This document shows, piece after piece, positions 43,612 through 52,075 of a stretch of DNA of 64,000 nucleotides (positions are counted from its first letter, which is position 1; each line of letters starts with the position of its first letter). Under the pieces are notes generated by a model. The model saw only the letters and a program-made list of their open reading frames with translations, did not search any database and was not told where the DNA came from. The stretch spans positions 1 through 64,000 of the forward strand of contig JAJZPQ010000004.1 in the NCBI GenBank assembly GCA_021811085.1, read 5' to 3'. Made by a program: the position numbers and the translations under genes. The DNA is from Pseudomonadota bacterium (GTDB taxonomy: Bacteria > Pseudomonadota > Gammaproteobacteria > Burkholderiales > SG8-39).

Positions 43612-44014
43612 CGCTCGACAGTCCCGCGCCGAATCCCATCGCGTGGGCGGCCAGCAGCATGTTTTGAATGGCGCAGCCCACGGAAATGATGCGTTCCTGC
43701 GGATGGGTCGGTCCCAGCTCAGGATCGAGACGCGCAACCATGAGGATCAGGAAAGGAGCACGAAGAGCCTTCGCCCTCGCCTCCTGCTTCTGCACCGCGG
43801 TTGCCTCGGCATCGCGTTCGGCCAGCGCCTCGGCAAAGGCGTCGCCCAGAAGATGGCGCCGCTCGGGCGGAATGATGATCAGGCGCTAAGGAGTCAGAAG
43901 TCCGTGATCCGGCGCGGCGCCCGCTGCGCTCAGGATTTGTTCGATTTGCTCGCGGTCCGGACTCGGATCGCCGAGCCGCTTGGGCGAAGTACGTTGGCGC
44001 GAATGAATCAGCAT
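43612..44014 (-). pseudogene. nitroreductase family protein, broken
   Basis: It begins MLIHSRQRTSPKRLGDPSPD and continues PDHGLLTP, a normal nitroreductase start. A TAG then stands where the family has Trp (TGG) before RLIIIPPERR. The frame continues with FLILMVARLDPELGP and VGCAIQNMLLAAHAMGFGAG and is then cut off by the GDCCVxC remnant. Both a nonsense change and a 3' truncation mark it as dead. Confidence 0.75.
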
Positions 44015-44197
44015 TAGGGTAGCGTCTAGCACTGTTGCGTCTAGCACTTCCTGGTCAGCAGCCGAATTCATGCCGGCCAATAGGCGGACTCAGGTTGCTC
44101 GATGGGTCGGATGCAATGACGCAAGCCAAGCGACTTCGGCGCTTCGCCGAAACGCGGAAAAACGATCAACACCTCTCCATGATTGCTCTTGCATTTT

Positions 44198-44217
44198 ATT
44201 GTCATGTGTATGATAAT
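44198..44217. promoter_or_regulatory. candidate ArsR/SmtB operator
   Basis: ATTGTCATGTGTATGATAAT is a 20-bp imperfect dyad (one mismatch in eight pairs), flanked by perfect outer arms TTGCATT/AATGCAA (44189-44195, 44215-44221). It lies 6 bp before the ATG of the ArsR gene, as expected for autorepression of the ArsR-PAP2-ATPase operon. Confidence 0.6.
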
Positions 44218-44223
44218 GCAACT

Positions 44224-44664
44224 ATGCACTTAGTAGCTGTGAAACCAGAAGACGTCTTCCAGGCGCTCGGCGACCCCACACGCATTCGCGTCGTGCGGCT
44301 GCTGGTAAGCACGGGAGAGGAATCCTGTATGTGCGAACTGGTCGATAGTCTTCTTGAACCGCATTACAAGCTCTCGCGCCATGTGAAAAGCCTGCGGCAA
44401 GCCGGGCTGCTGTCGATGGAGAAGAGTGGCCGTTGGGTTTATCACCGCCTAGTGAACGACGTACCCTACCTGCTCCATCTCTATGAGATGGTGCGTGCGC
44501 TCCCCGACAGGGAACGCGTGTTCGCGCGGGACTTGCAGCGCTTCAAGGCGCGCCTGTGTCTCAGAGAAGGCGGGCGCTGCCGGCTGGGCATCCAAGCCCC
44601 CGAGTTTGCGATGGGACAAAACGTAACGAAAAGCAGGAAAACACACGATGACCCAGTGTTGTGA
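44224..44664 (+). CDS. ArsR/SmtB family metalloregulator
   Basis: About 146 aa. Winged-helix domain: VFQALGDPTRIRVVRLL, then ESCMCELVDSLLEPHYKLSRHVKSLRQAG. The CMCEL segment resembles the metal-binding CxC helix of As/Cd-type ArsR proteins. The C-terminal region adds RLCLREGGRC, possibly a second metal site. The start at 44224 follows the operator dyad; longer options read through it. It heads an operon with PAP2 and P1B ATPase genes. Confidence 0.85.
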   Translation: MHLVAVKPEDVFQALGDPTRIRVVRLLVSTGEESCMCELVDSLLEPHYKLSRHVKSLRQAGLLSMEKSGRWVYHRLVNDVPYLLHLYEMVRALPDRERVFARDLQRFKARLCLREGGRCRLGIQAPEFAMGQNVTKSRKTHDDPVL

Positions 44665-44773
44665 CAACGGGGCGTGCAGCGAACCGGTGCGCGGCCAACC
44701 GTGGGTATCTCGCAGACGGCGCACTGCGCGCGGAGTTCTTACTGGTTCGGACTTCGGGCGGTCATGGCGACTT
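44648..44773 (+). CDS. small Cys-rich open reading frame
   Basis: 41 codons overlapping the end of the arsR gene and the start of the PAP2 gene. It starts MTQCCDNGACSEP, which resembles the cysteine-rich leader often found at the N-terminus of heavy-metal ATPases. It may be a metal-binding peptide, a remnant of an older ATPase start displaced by the PAP2 gene, or chance. Confidence 0.35.
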
Positions 44774-45426
44774 TGAATATCTGGTACGGTTGGGACGGGC
44801 TTAACGTTTGGCTCTTTGAGCTCGCGCAGCAAGCCCGCTCGCCTGCGCTCGACCCGGCCCTGGTCCTGGTCTCGGTCTTCGGTTCGTTCTGGCTCGCGCC
44901 GTACTATGGGCGCGTCATCGGCGCGCAGGCGTTGCGCATCGTGCGCTGCCCGGACCGGCACACAATCGTGGGCTGTCAATTGGTGCGCGGGTGGGAAGCC
45001 GTGTTCTTCCGCTATCTGCTGGCAACCGCTGTGGCTGCAGCACTCGTGTGGGTGCTCAAGACCGCCTTTGACTTGCCGCGGCCGTGGGAGTTGTATGGCC
45101 CCGGCATCGGCCAAGCTCCGCTACCGGTCAACTCCGAGGGGAGCTTTCCGAGTGGTCATGCGGCCTTTGCCGCGGTCCTCGTCGGCAGTCTCTGGCCGCG
45201 CTTCAACGGGCGCGCGGCGCGGGCCATGTTGGTGCTGTTGCTGGTGTGCGTCGGACTTTCGCGGGTGTTGATCGGCGCGCACTTTCCGGCCGATGTGGTC
45301 GCAGGTTATAGCGTCGGGCTGGCGAGCGTTTGGATTTCGGACAGGCTGTTGAAGCGAGCCGAAAGGGCTTGGACGGAACGGGTAACGAATGGGCACGAAG
45401 AGCCGAATGGGAGTGCAAAAGGATGA
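44764..45426 (+). CDS. PAP2 family phosphatase, membrane protein
   Basis: 220 aa with about six helices. The three PAP2 motifs are KTAFDLPRP, PSGHAAFA and SRVLIGAHFPADVVAG. Family members dephosphorylate lipid phosphates such as undecaprenyl pyrophosphate at the membrane. Its TGA overlaps the ATG of the P1B ATPase gene (ATGA), an unusual coupling. Confidence 0.85.
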   Translation: MATLNIWYGWDGLNVWLFELAQQARSPALDPALVLVSVFGSFWLAPYYGRVIGAQALRIVRCPDRHTIVGCQLVRGWEAVFFRYLLATAVAAALVWVLKTAFDLPRPWELYGPGIGQAPLPVNSEGSFPSGHAAFAAVLVGSLWPRFNGRAARAMLVLLLVCVGLSRVLIGAHFPADVVAGYSVGLASVWISDRLLKRAERAWTERVTNGHEEPNGSAKG

Positions 45427-47549
45427 CGACAAAGCAGCTTGAATTGCGGGTAGCGAATCTCGATTGCGAGCACGACGCCGCCGCCATCGAGCGTGGCGTC
45501 CGGGGACAGGGGGGCGTCGTCAACCTGAAGGTCTATCCCAAGTCGGCCAAGGTTGCCCTCACCTACGATCCGGCGCTGACCAAGCCCGAGACGCTCAAGC
45601 ACCGCCTGAAGGATCTCGGCTTTGCGCCCCTCGATGCGCAGGAGATGGCGGCACCGCCCGCGCTTTGGCGCAACCCTAAGGTACTCACCTCTGTCTTGTC
45701 AGGAGTGCTGCTGGTCGCCGGATGGCTGATTGGGCTCTTCGGCGCGCCCGAAGCGGTCCCGATCGGCTTCTACGTGGCCGCGATCCTTGTCGGCGGCTAC
45801 TTTTTCGGGCGTGAAGCGATCGAGGAGTTGGTCTTCGAGCGCGAGATCGGAATTGAGCTGCTCATGAGCGTGGCGGCGATCGTCGCGGCGGTCATGGGAC
45901 AGCCCGGCGAGGGCGCGGCACTCGTATTCCTTTATTCGATCAGCGAGGCCGCGGAAGGCTATACCGAGGAAAAGACGCGCGCCGCGATCAAGGCGTTGAT
46001 GAAGCTTGTGCCGAAGGTCGCGCTGGTGCGGCGCGGCGGATCGGAGCGGGAAATCCCGGTCGAAGACCTTGCCGTGGGCGAAGTTTTCATCGTCAAGCCC
46101 GGTCAGGCCATCGCGACCGACGGCGTCGTGCTGACGGGCGCCTCCAGCGTCAACCAGGCGCCGGTGACCGGCGAGAGCGTGCCGGTTGAAAAGCATCCCG
46201 GCGAAACGCTCTTCGCGGGGAGCATCAACGGCGAAGGCGCACTCGAAGCTCGGGCGACCAAGACGTTCGCCGAGAACACCATCGCCCGCATCATTCACAT
46301 GGTCGAGGAGGCGCAGGAGAAAAAGGGTAAGAGCCAGCGCTTCATCGAGCGGTTCGGGGCCGTTTACAGCCCGCTCGTGCTGCTCGTCGGCATCCTGATC
46401 GCCGTCGTGCCGCCGATTCTTCTCGGTATGGAGTGGGCGACGTGGATCGCGCGCGCCACCGTGTTTATAGTCGCCGCCGCCCCGTGCGCGCTCGTCATTT
46501 CGATTCCGATCACGCTCGTCGCTTCCCTGGGCACCGGTGCGCGGAACGGCGTGCTGATCAAGGGCGGCATCTACGTCGAGGAGTTGGCGAAGATCAGGGT
46601 CGTCGCGCTGGACAAGACCGGTACCCTGACGCGGGGCGAGCCGGATGTCACCGATGTCATCGTCTGCGCAGGCAAAACGGGCGATCCGATCGGCTCCCAA
46701 CAGGAGGTGCTGGCGCTCGCCGCCGGGGTGGAAGAGCGTAGCGAGCATCCGCTGGCGCGCGCCATCGCGCGTCATGCCCGAGCGCAGGCAGTGACTCCGG
46801 TGAAGGCGGATCAGTTCCGCGCGCTCACCGGCGCCGGCGCCTCGGCGCAGGTTGCGGGCGCAACCCTGTACGTCGGCAGCCCGGACCTGTTCGAATCGCG
46901 CCTCGGCGTCGGTCTCGATGGCGTTCGGGGCGACATCGAGCGAATGCAAAGCGAAGGCAAGACGGTCATCGTCGTCGGTGATGAACGGGGTCCTCGCGGC
47001 ATCATCGGGATCCGCGACAACATCCGGCCGAATGCGCGCAAGGCGATCGATGCGCTTCACGCCGTCGGTGTGCAGAAGGTGGTGATGCTGACCGGCGACA
47101 ATGATCGAACTGCGCGGGCAATCGCGCTGGAACTGGGCATCGACGAGATCTACGCCAGCCTGAAGCCGGAGGACAAGGTCGCCAAAGTGCGCGAACTTGC
47201 GCAGCGCTACGGGCATGTCGCGATGGTGGGTGACGGCGTGAACGATGCGCCCGCGCTTGCCGAGGCCACGGTCGGCGTGGCGATGGGCGCGGCGGGTACG
47301 GACGTCGCCCTGGAGACCGCCGACGTTGCGCTGATGGCGGACGATCTGGAGAAGCTCGCCTACGCGCTTCGCCTCGCGCAGCGCAACCGCTCGGTGGTGA
47401 ACCAGAATCTGGCGCTGTCGGTAGTGGTCATCGGTGTTCTGGTGGTCGGTGCCGTCACCGGCGCGTTCTCGCTGCCGGTCGCAGTCATAGGGCATGAACT
47501 GAGTGAGTTTGTTGTGATTGGGAGCGCGCTACGCATGCTCAGAGCATGA
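45423..47549 (+). CDS. heavy-metal translocating P-type ATPase (P1B), APC variant
   Basis: 708 aa. A degenerate N-terminal HMA-like domain has RVANLDCEHDAA with a single cysteine in place of CxxC. It has TGES (PVTGESVPVEKH), the phosphorylation motif LDKTGTLTRGEPD and hinge VGDGVNDAPALAEA. The metal-site helix reads AAAPCALVISIP, that is APC rather than the CPC of CadA/ZntA, and the last helix pair carries AVIGHELSEFVVIGS. The specificity is therefore uncertain; export of a divalent metal is likely given the ArsR regulator. Confidence 0.88.
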   Translation: MTTKQLELRVANLDCEHDAAAIERGVRGQGGVVNLKVYPKSAKVALTYDPALTKPETLKHRLKDLGFAPLDAQEMAAPPALWRNPKVLTSVLSGVLLVAGWLIGLFGAPEAVPIGFYVAAILVGGYFFGREAIEELVFEREIGIELLMSVAAIVAAVMGQPGEGAALVFLYSISEAAEGYTEEKTRAAIKALMKLVPKVALVRRGGSEREIPVEDLAVGEVFIVKPGQAIATDGVVLTGASSVNQAPVTGESVPVEKHPGETLFAGSINGEGALEARATKTFAENTIARIIHMVEEAQEKKGKSQRFIERFGAVYSPLVLLVGILIAVVPPILLGMEWATWIARATVFIVAAAPCALVISIPITLVASLGTGARNGVLIKGGIYVEELAKIRVVALDKTGTLTRGEPDVTDVIVCAGKTGDPIGSQQEVLALAAGVEERSEHPLARAIARHARAQAVTPVKADQFRALTGAGASAQVAGATLYVGSPDLFESRLGVGLDGVRGDIERMQSEGKTVIVVGDERGPRGIIGIRDNIRPNARKAIDALHAVGVQKVVMLTGDNDRTARAIALELGIDEIYASLKPEDKVAKVRELAQRYGHVAMVGDGVNDAPALAEATVGVAMGAAGTDVALETADVALMADDLEKLAYALRLAQRNRSVVNQNLALSVVVIGVLVVGAVTGAFSLPVAVIGHELSEFVVIGSALRMLRA

Positions 47550-47716
47550 GCGGCCAGTACCGTGAAATCGTCCTACCGAGGTGGCGCGTGGATCTTCGGC
47601 GTGGCGGGTTGTGAAGAGCCGGTTATGACCACCTGGGTGCCGGGCGCGTTGAGAATCTCGAGCCCATCAACTGTAACGGCAGCGAAAAACTTTCAATTAA
47701 TGAGAGGAGAAGCAGT

Positions 47717-48106
47717 ATGACCAAGTATGGATTCGGCAAGATTGTCGACTTGTCGTTCGATGACGCGATCGAACGCGTGACCGTCGCACTTCAGGGCGAG
47801 GGCTTTGGCGTACTCGCCGATATCGACGTCGCGGGCGCGATGAAAAAGAAACTCAACCAGGACATGCCGCCTTACCGGATTCTCGGCGCATGCAATCCGC
47901 CCTTGGCGCATCGCGCCCTGGAATGCGAGCCATCCATCGGTTTGCTGCTGCCCTGCAACGTCGTGGTGCGGCAGGACGGCGCCGGCGCGGTTCACGTGGA
48001 GTTCATGGACCCCAACGCCGTACTCGAACTCGTGGGAAAACCGGAGATCGTCCAACTGGCCGGCGAGGTGAGGGAACGCCTGGAGAGAGTGATGCAGGCG
48101 CTATGA
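47717..48106 (+). CDS. DUF302 family protein
   Basis: 129 aa, cytoplasmic. It has the DUF302 fold with VALQGEGFGVLADIDV, YRILGACNPPLAH and an IGLLLPCNVVV strand. A GAGGAGAAGCAGT site precedes the ATG. DUF302 genes often accompany metal-transport and thiol-redox genes; function unknown. Confidence 0.85.
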   Translation: MTKYGFGKIVDLSFDDAIERVTVALQGEGFGVLADIDVAGAMKKKLNQDMPPYRILGACNPPLAHRALECEPSIGLLLPCNVVVRQDGAGAVHVEFMDPNAVLELVGKPEIVQLAGEVRERLERVMQAL

Positions 48107-48284
48107 CGCCGTGAGGCTAGCCTTCTTGGTTTGAACGGAAGCGTCACAGGTTCTACGTGGATGATCTTGCGTGCTGTTGGAGCGGTGGATGCGGCGCGAT
48201 GGCGGCCAATGCAGGTGGAGATATTTGGGGGATAAAGCGTGGAGTGCGCTGTTTGCAAAGAAGTCCAATCGAAGGAGAAAGATC

Positions 48285-48554
48285 ATGAAATGCCCGGTAT
48301 GCAAAGACGCGAATCTGCTGATGACCGAGCGCCAAGGAATCGAGATTGATTATTGCCCCGAATGCCGCGGCGTGTGGCTGGATCGCGGCGAGCTGGACAA
48401 GTTCATCGGGCATGCGGAACGCCAGGCCGGCGACCGGCCGCGCGGCGATGCCTCCGAGTGGGGGCGCGCGCCCGAACGGCAAGAGCGCGACTGCCGCGAT
48501 GATGAGTACCGGGGCAAGCCGCGCAAATCCTTCCTGCGCGATTTGTTCGACTGA
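48285..48554 (+). CDS. zf-TFIIB-type zinc-ribbon protein
   Basis: 89 aa. The zinc ribbon is MKCPVCKDAN then YCPECRGVWLDRGELDK, followed by a charged, probably disordered tail. AAGGAGAAAG precedes the ATG. Function unknown; the downstream membrane-protein gene starts 9 bp later, so the two form a unit. Confidence 0.85.
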   Translation: MKCPVCKDANLLMTERQGIEIDYCPECRGVWLDRGELDKFIGHAERQAGDRPRGDASEWGRAPERQERDCRDDEYRGKPRKSFLRDLFD

Positions 48555-48563
48555 GGGGCGGGT

Positions 48564-49124
48564 ATGAGCAGATGGCTCTGGATCGGCGGTCTTGGCCTGG
48601 TGATTTTACCGGTGCTGCTCGTCTGGGGCGTTATCGCCGGCGTCGGCCTGGCCACGGACAGGCTTCCGCAGTGGCTGGCTGGCGGAAAACAAATCGCCGC
48701 GCAGTCCGTGCAAAAGGCCGACGAGGTGTTCCCCGGACTCCAGGAGCGAGTTAAGACGCTCCTGCCGCCCGTGCTGGGGAGCAAGATCGACGAGTGGGCG
48801 CCGGGCGCGGCCCTGCCCGGGCAGGACGTGGGCGGCGAGGACATCGCGGGCATCCCGCGTTTTCCCGGCATGGTGCGAGTCGCCTTTGGTTTCCATGAGC
48901 AGAAACGGAGCGTGGCCTACAAGGGCGCGGCCGGTTTCGCCGAGGTCATCGCGTTCTACACGCGCGAGATGGCTGCACTGAAATTCACCGGACAGGTGAC
49001 CTCCGCCTCTCCCACGGAAGAGACCCACGTTTACGCCAGTGACGACCGGCGCCTCGCGTTCAAGTTCGTGAAAACGTCGCGGCTCGGCACGGAGATGACT
49101 GAGGTGGAAGCCCGAGAATTGTAA
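48564..49124 (+). CDS. membrane-anchored protein of unknown function
   Basis: 186 aa, not recognised. One N-terminal helix (LWIGGLGLVILPVLLVWGVI) is followed by a soluble domain with GMVRVAFGFHEQKRSVAYKG and a C-terminal alpha/beta region (AFYTREMAALKF). The layout suggests a single-pass protein with a small extracytoplasmic domain. It is paired with the zinc-ribbon gene. Confidence 0.75.
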   Translation: MSRWLWIGGLGLVILPVLLVWGVIAGVGLATDRLPQWLAGGKQIAAQSVQKADEVFPGLQERVKTLLPPVLGSKIDEWAPGAALPGQDVGGEDIAGIPRFPGMVRVAFGFHEQKRSVAYKGAAGFAEVIAFYTREMAALKFTGQVTSASPTEETHVYASDDRRLAFKFVKTSRLGTEMTEVEAREL

Positions 49125-49190
49125 ACCTGCCGCTCATGGCGGCGGGCACGTATTTTCCCAACGGATAAATTGAAGGAGAGTGATGTGTGG

Positions 49191-49436
49191 ATGAATTATG
49201 AAGGCTACGGCATGGGCTGGCATTGGTGGTCATGGCTAGGTATGGCGTTGTTCTGGCTGATTCCGATACTACTGCTGGTAGCGGTGGTGAAGTACCTGAT
49301 GGGTGATCGCCGCTCAAACGCCTCGGAAAGTGAAAAAAAGCCCGATGCGCTGGCCGTCCTGGAGGAACGATATGCGCGCGGAGAAGTCGGTCGCGAGGAG
49401 TACTTGCAGAAACGCGACGATCTGAAGCGGGGTTAG
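49191..49436 (+). CDS. SHOCT domain small membrane protein
   Basis: About 81 aa. It starts NYEGYGMGWHWWSW, has one helix (ALFWLIPILLLVAVVKYL) and a SHOCT tail, LAVLEERYARGEVGREEYLQ. GGAG lies 12 bases before the ATG, while a GTG at 49185 is nearer. It sits directly before the Spy-like gene, an association repeated in decayed form at 51.3-51.8 kb. Confidence 0.8.
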   Translation: MNYEGYGMGWHWWSWLGMALFWLIPILLLVAVVKYLMGDRRSNASESEKKPDALAVLEERYARGEVGREEYLQKRDDLKRG

Positions 49437-49495
49437 GTGCGCCTAGGAAATTACAAGCACCATGTTGTTGAACTTTAACGATCTAGGAGATGAAT

Positions 49496-50002
49496 ATGAT
49501 TGCGAAGAAACGAGTACTGTCAATGCTGACCGCCTTGCTGTTGGCGGGAGGCACTTCAGTTGCGCTTGCTTGTGACTGGGATTACGGAGGATATGGCTAT
49601 GGCATGGGACGCTGGACGATGGGAATGGGGCGGGGCATGATGGGCCATGGAATGGTGGGACCCGGAATGATAGGTGGCTACGGTTACGGTGCCGGCCCGG
49701 GGATGCTCAATCTCACCGAACAGCAGCAGAACAAGATGGCACAGATACAAGAGGAGGTAGGCAGAAAGCACTGGGACCTCATGGCTAGGATCAATGCCGA
49801 GCAAATAAAGCTTCAACAACTTTACTACTCCGGCAAGCAAGACTCCGCGGCGATCGAGGCGCAACACAAGAAGATCTACCAGCTTCAGCGCGAGATGGAC
49901 GAGTCCTGGATGGACGCACAGGGCCGTATGGATGCAGTTTTGACCACGGAGCAGAAAGAGCGGTTTCGCGGCGGTTACGGTCCTGGCCGGATGATGCGGT
50001 AG
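49496..50002 (+). CDS. Spy/CpxP-like periplasmic protein, Met/Gly-rich
   Basis: About 168 aa. A signal peptide ends at SVALA. A Gly/Met-rich stretch (residues about 30-70) precedes a helical Spy-like region with LTEQQQNKMAQIQ and a second LTTEQKERF repeat. Such proteins are metal-binding periplasmic chaperones (ZraP/Spy type). The ATG at 49496 has GGAG with ideal spacing; the ATG at 49490 overlaps it. Confidence 0.75.
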   Translation: MIAKKRVLSMLTALLLAGGTSVALACDWDYGGYGYGMGRWTMGMGRGMMGHGMVGPGMIGGYGYGAGPGMLNLTEQQQNKMAQIQEEVGRKHWDLMARINAEQIKLQQLYYSGKQDSAAIEAQHKKIYQLQREMDESWMDAQGRMDAVLTTEQKERFRGGYGPGRMMR

Positions 50003-50072
50003 AAAATAACAGGCGCCTGCCGTCAGCGGATATGGAAAACTCGGCACGTCGGATCGCGTACTTGTCGCAGTC

Positions 50073-51308
50073 ATGAGCGTGCTCACTTACCCACCTTCCC
50101 GATGGGCTCGCTTCGCGGTGGTCGCTGGCCCTGGCATGGTCGTCATGCTGGCCGACACCGATGCCGGGAGCATCATTACGGCCGCCCAAAGCGGGGCGCA
50201 GTGGGGTTACCGCTTGCTCTTGTTGCAGTTGGTCCTGGTCCCCATCCTGTTCGTGGTGCAGGAGTTGACGGTGCGCCTGGGCATCGTGAGCGGCAAAGGC
50301 CATGGCGAGCTGATTGGTGATCACTTCGGCCGAGGTTGGGCGTGGGTTTCGGTCGGCACGCTCGTCTTGGCCTGCGTCGGGGCACTGTTGAGCGAGCTAA
50401 GTGGCCTGGCCGGGGTGGGATTGCTGTTCGGTGTGCCGTCGTGGGTCACGATGACAGTCGTCGTCGGTGGGTTGACGCTCATGGCCTATACCGGCTCGTA
50501 TGTGTCGGTCGAGCGGATCGCGATGGCCATTGGCGCTTTCGAACTGGTGTTCCTGCTGGTGGCGTGGAAAGCCCAGCCGCAGGCAACGGCCATGATGTCG
50601 GGCGCGTTGAGCATTCCATGGCGCGAGCCGAAATATCTGTACCTGGTAGCCGCCAATATCGGCGCGGTGATCATGCCGTGGATGGTGTTTTACCAGCAGT
50701 CCGCAGTGGTGGAGAAGAAGCTGACCACCGACGACTTGCCGGCGGCGCGGTGGGACACGGCGTTCGGCGCCCTTATCACGCAGGTGATTATGGCCAGCGT
50801 GCTGGTCGCCGTGGCCGCAACATTGGGCCGGGCCGATACCCATGCCGCGCTCGATACGGTACAGCAGATCGCCCAGGCGATCACGCCATATGTGGGCGTG
50901 GCCACGGGCAAGCTGCTATTCGGGCTGGGCATGACCGGCTCAGCGCTGGTAGCGACTATCGTGGTGACGCTGACCGCCGCGCGCAGCTTGGGCGAAGTGC
51001 TGGGCGTAAAGCATTCGCTGGAATATGCGCCAAGTGAGGCGCCATGGTTCTATGGTTGCTACACGGTGTCATTGGCAGCCGGCGGCCTGCTCGTTGCCTC
51101 CGGCGTCAATCTCGTTAGGCTCAGCGTCGGCGTGCAGGTGATGAACGCCTTGCTGTTGCCGATCGTGCTGGGGTTTCTATATCTGCTTGCGCGCCGCCTG
51201 CCCATGCCCCATCGGCTGAGCGGCGGCTACGCAGTAGTGGTGGCGCTCATCATCGCGCTGACCGCGGGGTTCGGTGTCTACGCAGGCTTAGCGGGCGTAG
51301 CGGGATAG
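50073..51308 (+). CDS. Nramp family transporter, non-canonical
   Basis: 411 aa with about eleven helices. The first helix reads AGPGMVVMLADTDAGSIITA, where canonical Nramp proteins have DPGN, and the sixth-helix region reads NIGAVIMPWMVFYQQSA in place of the usual MPH metal motif. It is therefore an Nramp-related transporter with altered metal ligands; substrate uncertain. It follows the Spy-like gene by 70 bp. Confidence 0.8.
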   Translation: MSVLTYPPSRWARFAVVAGPGMVVMLADTDAGSIITAAQSGAQWGYRLLLLQLVLVPILFVVQELTVRLGIVSGKGHGELIGDHFGRGWAWVSVGTLVLACVGALLSELSGLAGVGLLFGVPSWVTMTVVVGGLTLMAYTGSYVSVERIAMAIGAFELVFLLVAWKAQPQATAMMSGALSIPWREPKYLYLVAANIGAVIMPWMVFYQQSAVVEKKLTTDDLPAARWDTAFGALITQVIMASVLVAVAATLGRADTHAALDTVQQIAQAITPYVGVATGKLLFGLGMTGSALVATIVVTLTAARSLGEVLGVKHSLEYAPSEAPWFYGCYTVSLAAGGLLVASGVNLVRLSVGVQVMNALLLPIVLGFLYLLARRLPMPHRLSGGYAVVVALIIALTAGFGVYAGLAGVAG

Positions 51309-51354
51309 GAAATCATGTGAACGCCGTTGAACTCTAGCGATCTGGGAGATGAAT

Positions 51355-51477
51355 ATGATTGCCAAGAAACGAGCACTGCCTATGCTAACCGCCTTGTTGC
51401 CGGCGGGAGGAACTTCAGTTGCGCATGCCTGCATCGAAGTGCCAAGTTTGCCATTCACTGTGCCAAGAAGGCACTGA
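51355..51477 (+). pseudogene. Spy-like gene 5' remnant
   Basis: About 110 bp, including the ribosome site GGGAGATGAAT and the signal peptide MIAKKRALPMLTALLPAGG, repeat the start of the gene at 49496. After AHAC the similarity stops and the frame ends 14 codons later. Only the 5' end was copied or retained. Confidence 0.7.
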
Positions 51478-51531
51478 CTGGAACGGAGAGCGTCTGCGAC
51501 TCCGGTCATCGGGCACGCATCGCGCGCACGA

Positions 51532-51780
51532 TCAGGCGGCGAGGTCGTGTCTTTTCTGCCCGAACTCTTCCGTCTCGATCTCGCCGCGGGCGTAGCGCTC
51601 CTTGAGGATGTCAAGCGCAGTCTTCTCCCGGGGCCGCCCGACGGACGTGTCCGATCGCCACGCGCCCTTCACCAACACCACGATGGCGACGATAAGAAGA
51701 ATCCAGAACAGCGACATGCCGATCATGCCGAATCCCATTAAGCCCCAACCGGCGTCATAGTTGCCCAGGTAACTCCACAT
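51532..51780 (-). CDS. SHOCT domain small membrane protein
   Basis: About 82 aa, minus strand. It starts MWSYLGNYDAGWGLMGFGM, has one helix and the SHOCT tail LDILKERYARGEIETEEFGQ. GGAG lies seven bases before ATG 51780. It is the third member of the local family and faces the Spy remnant. Confidence 0.8.
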   Translation of the reverse strand: MWSYLGNYDAGWGLMGFGMIGMSLFWILLIVAIVVLVKGAWRSDTSVGRPREKTALDILKERYARGEIETEEFGQKRHDLAA

Positions 51781-52075
51781 AGCTGCTCTCCTTGTCGGCA
51801 AGAAATCACTTGTCGAACCTCGCCGCGGCGCTAAATTTAACCGCTTACGGTTCGAGCCGCACCTATTTGCCCGATCTTGTTTTAAAAAGTTGCATGCAGA
51901 AGGCGCCGTGGGCGCACATCCGAGCTGCAGGGCTGCAACGAAGTGAAGGACGGCCAGCGCCGCTATTCATTTTTTTGGGTCTTCGTGAAGTAGTGTGGGT
52001 AAATTCAGATGCTAATCGGCCGGAAACGCGCGCCAGTGCTTGATTTGCGGCATTCCACATACAGGCGGACGCGCG

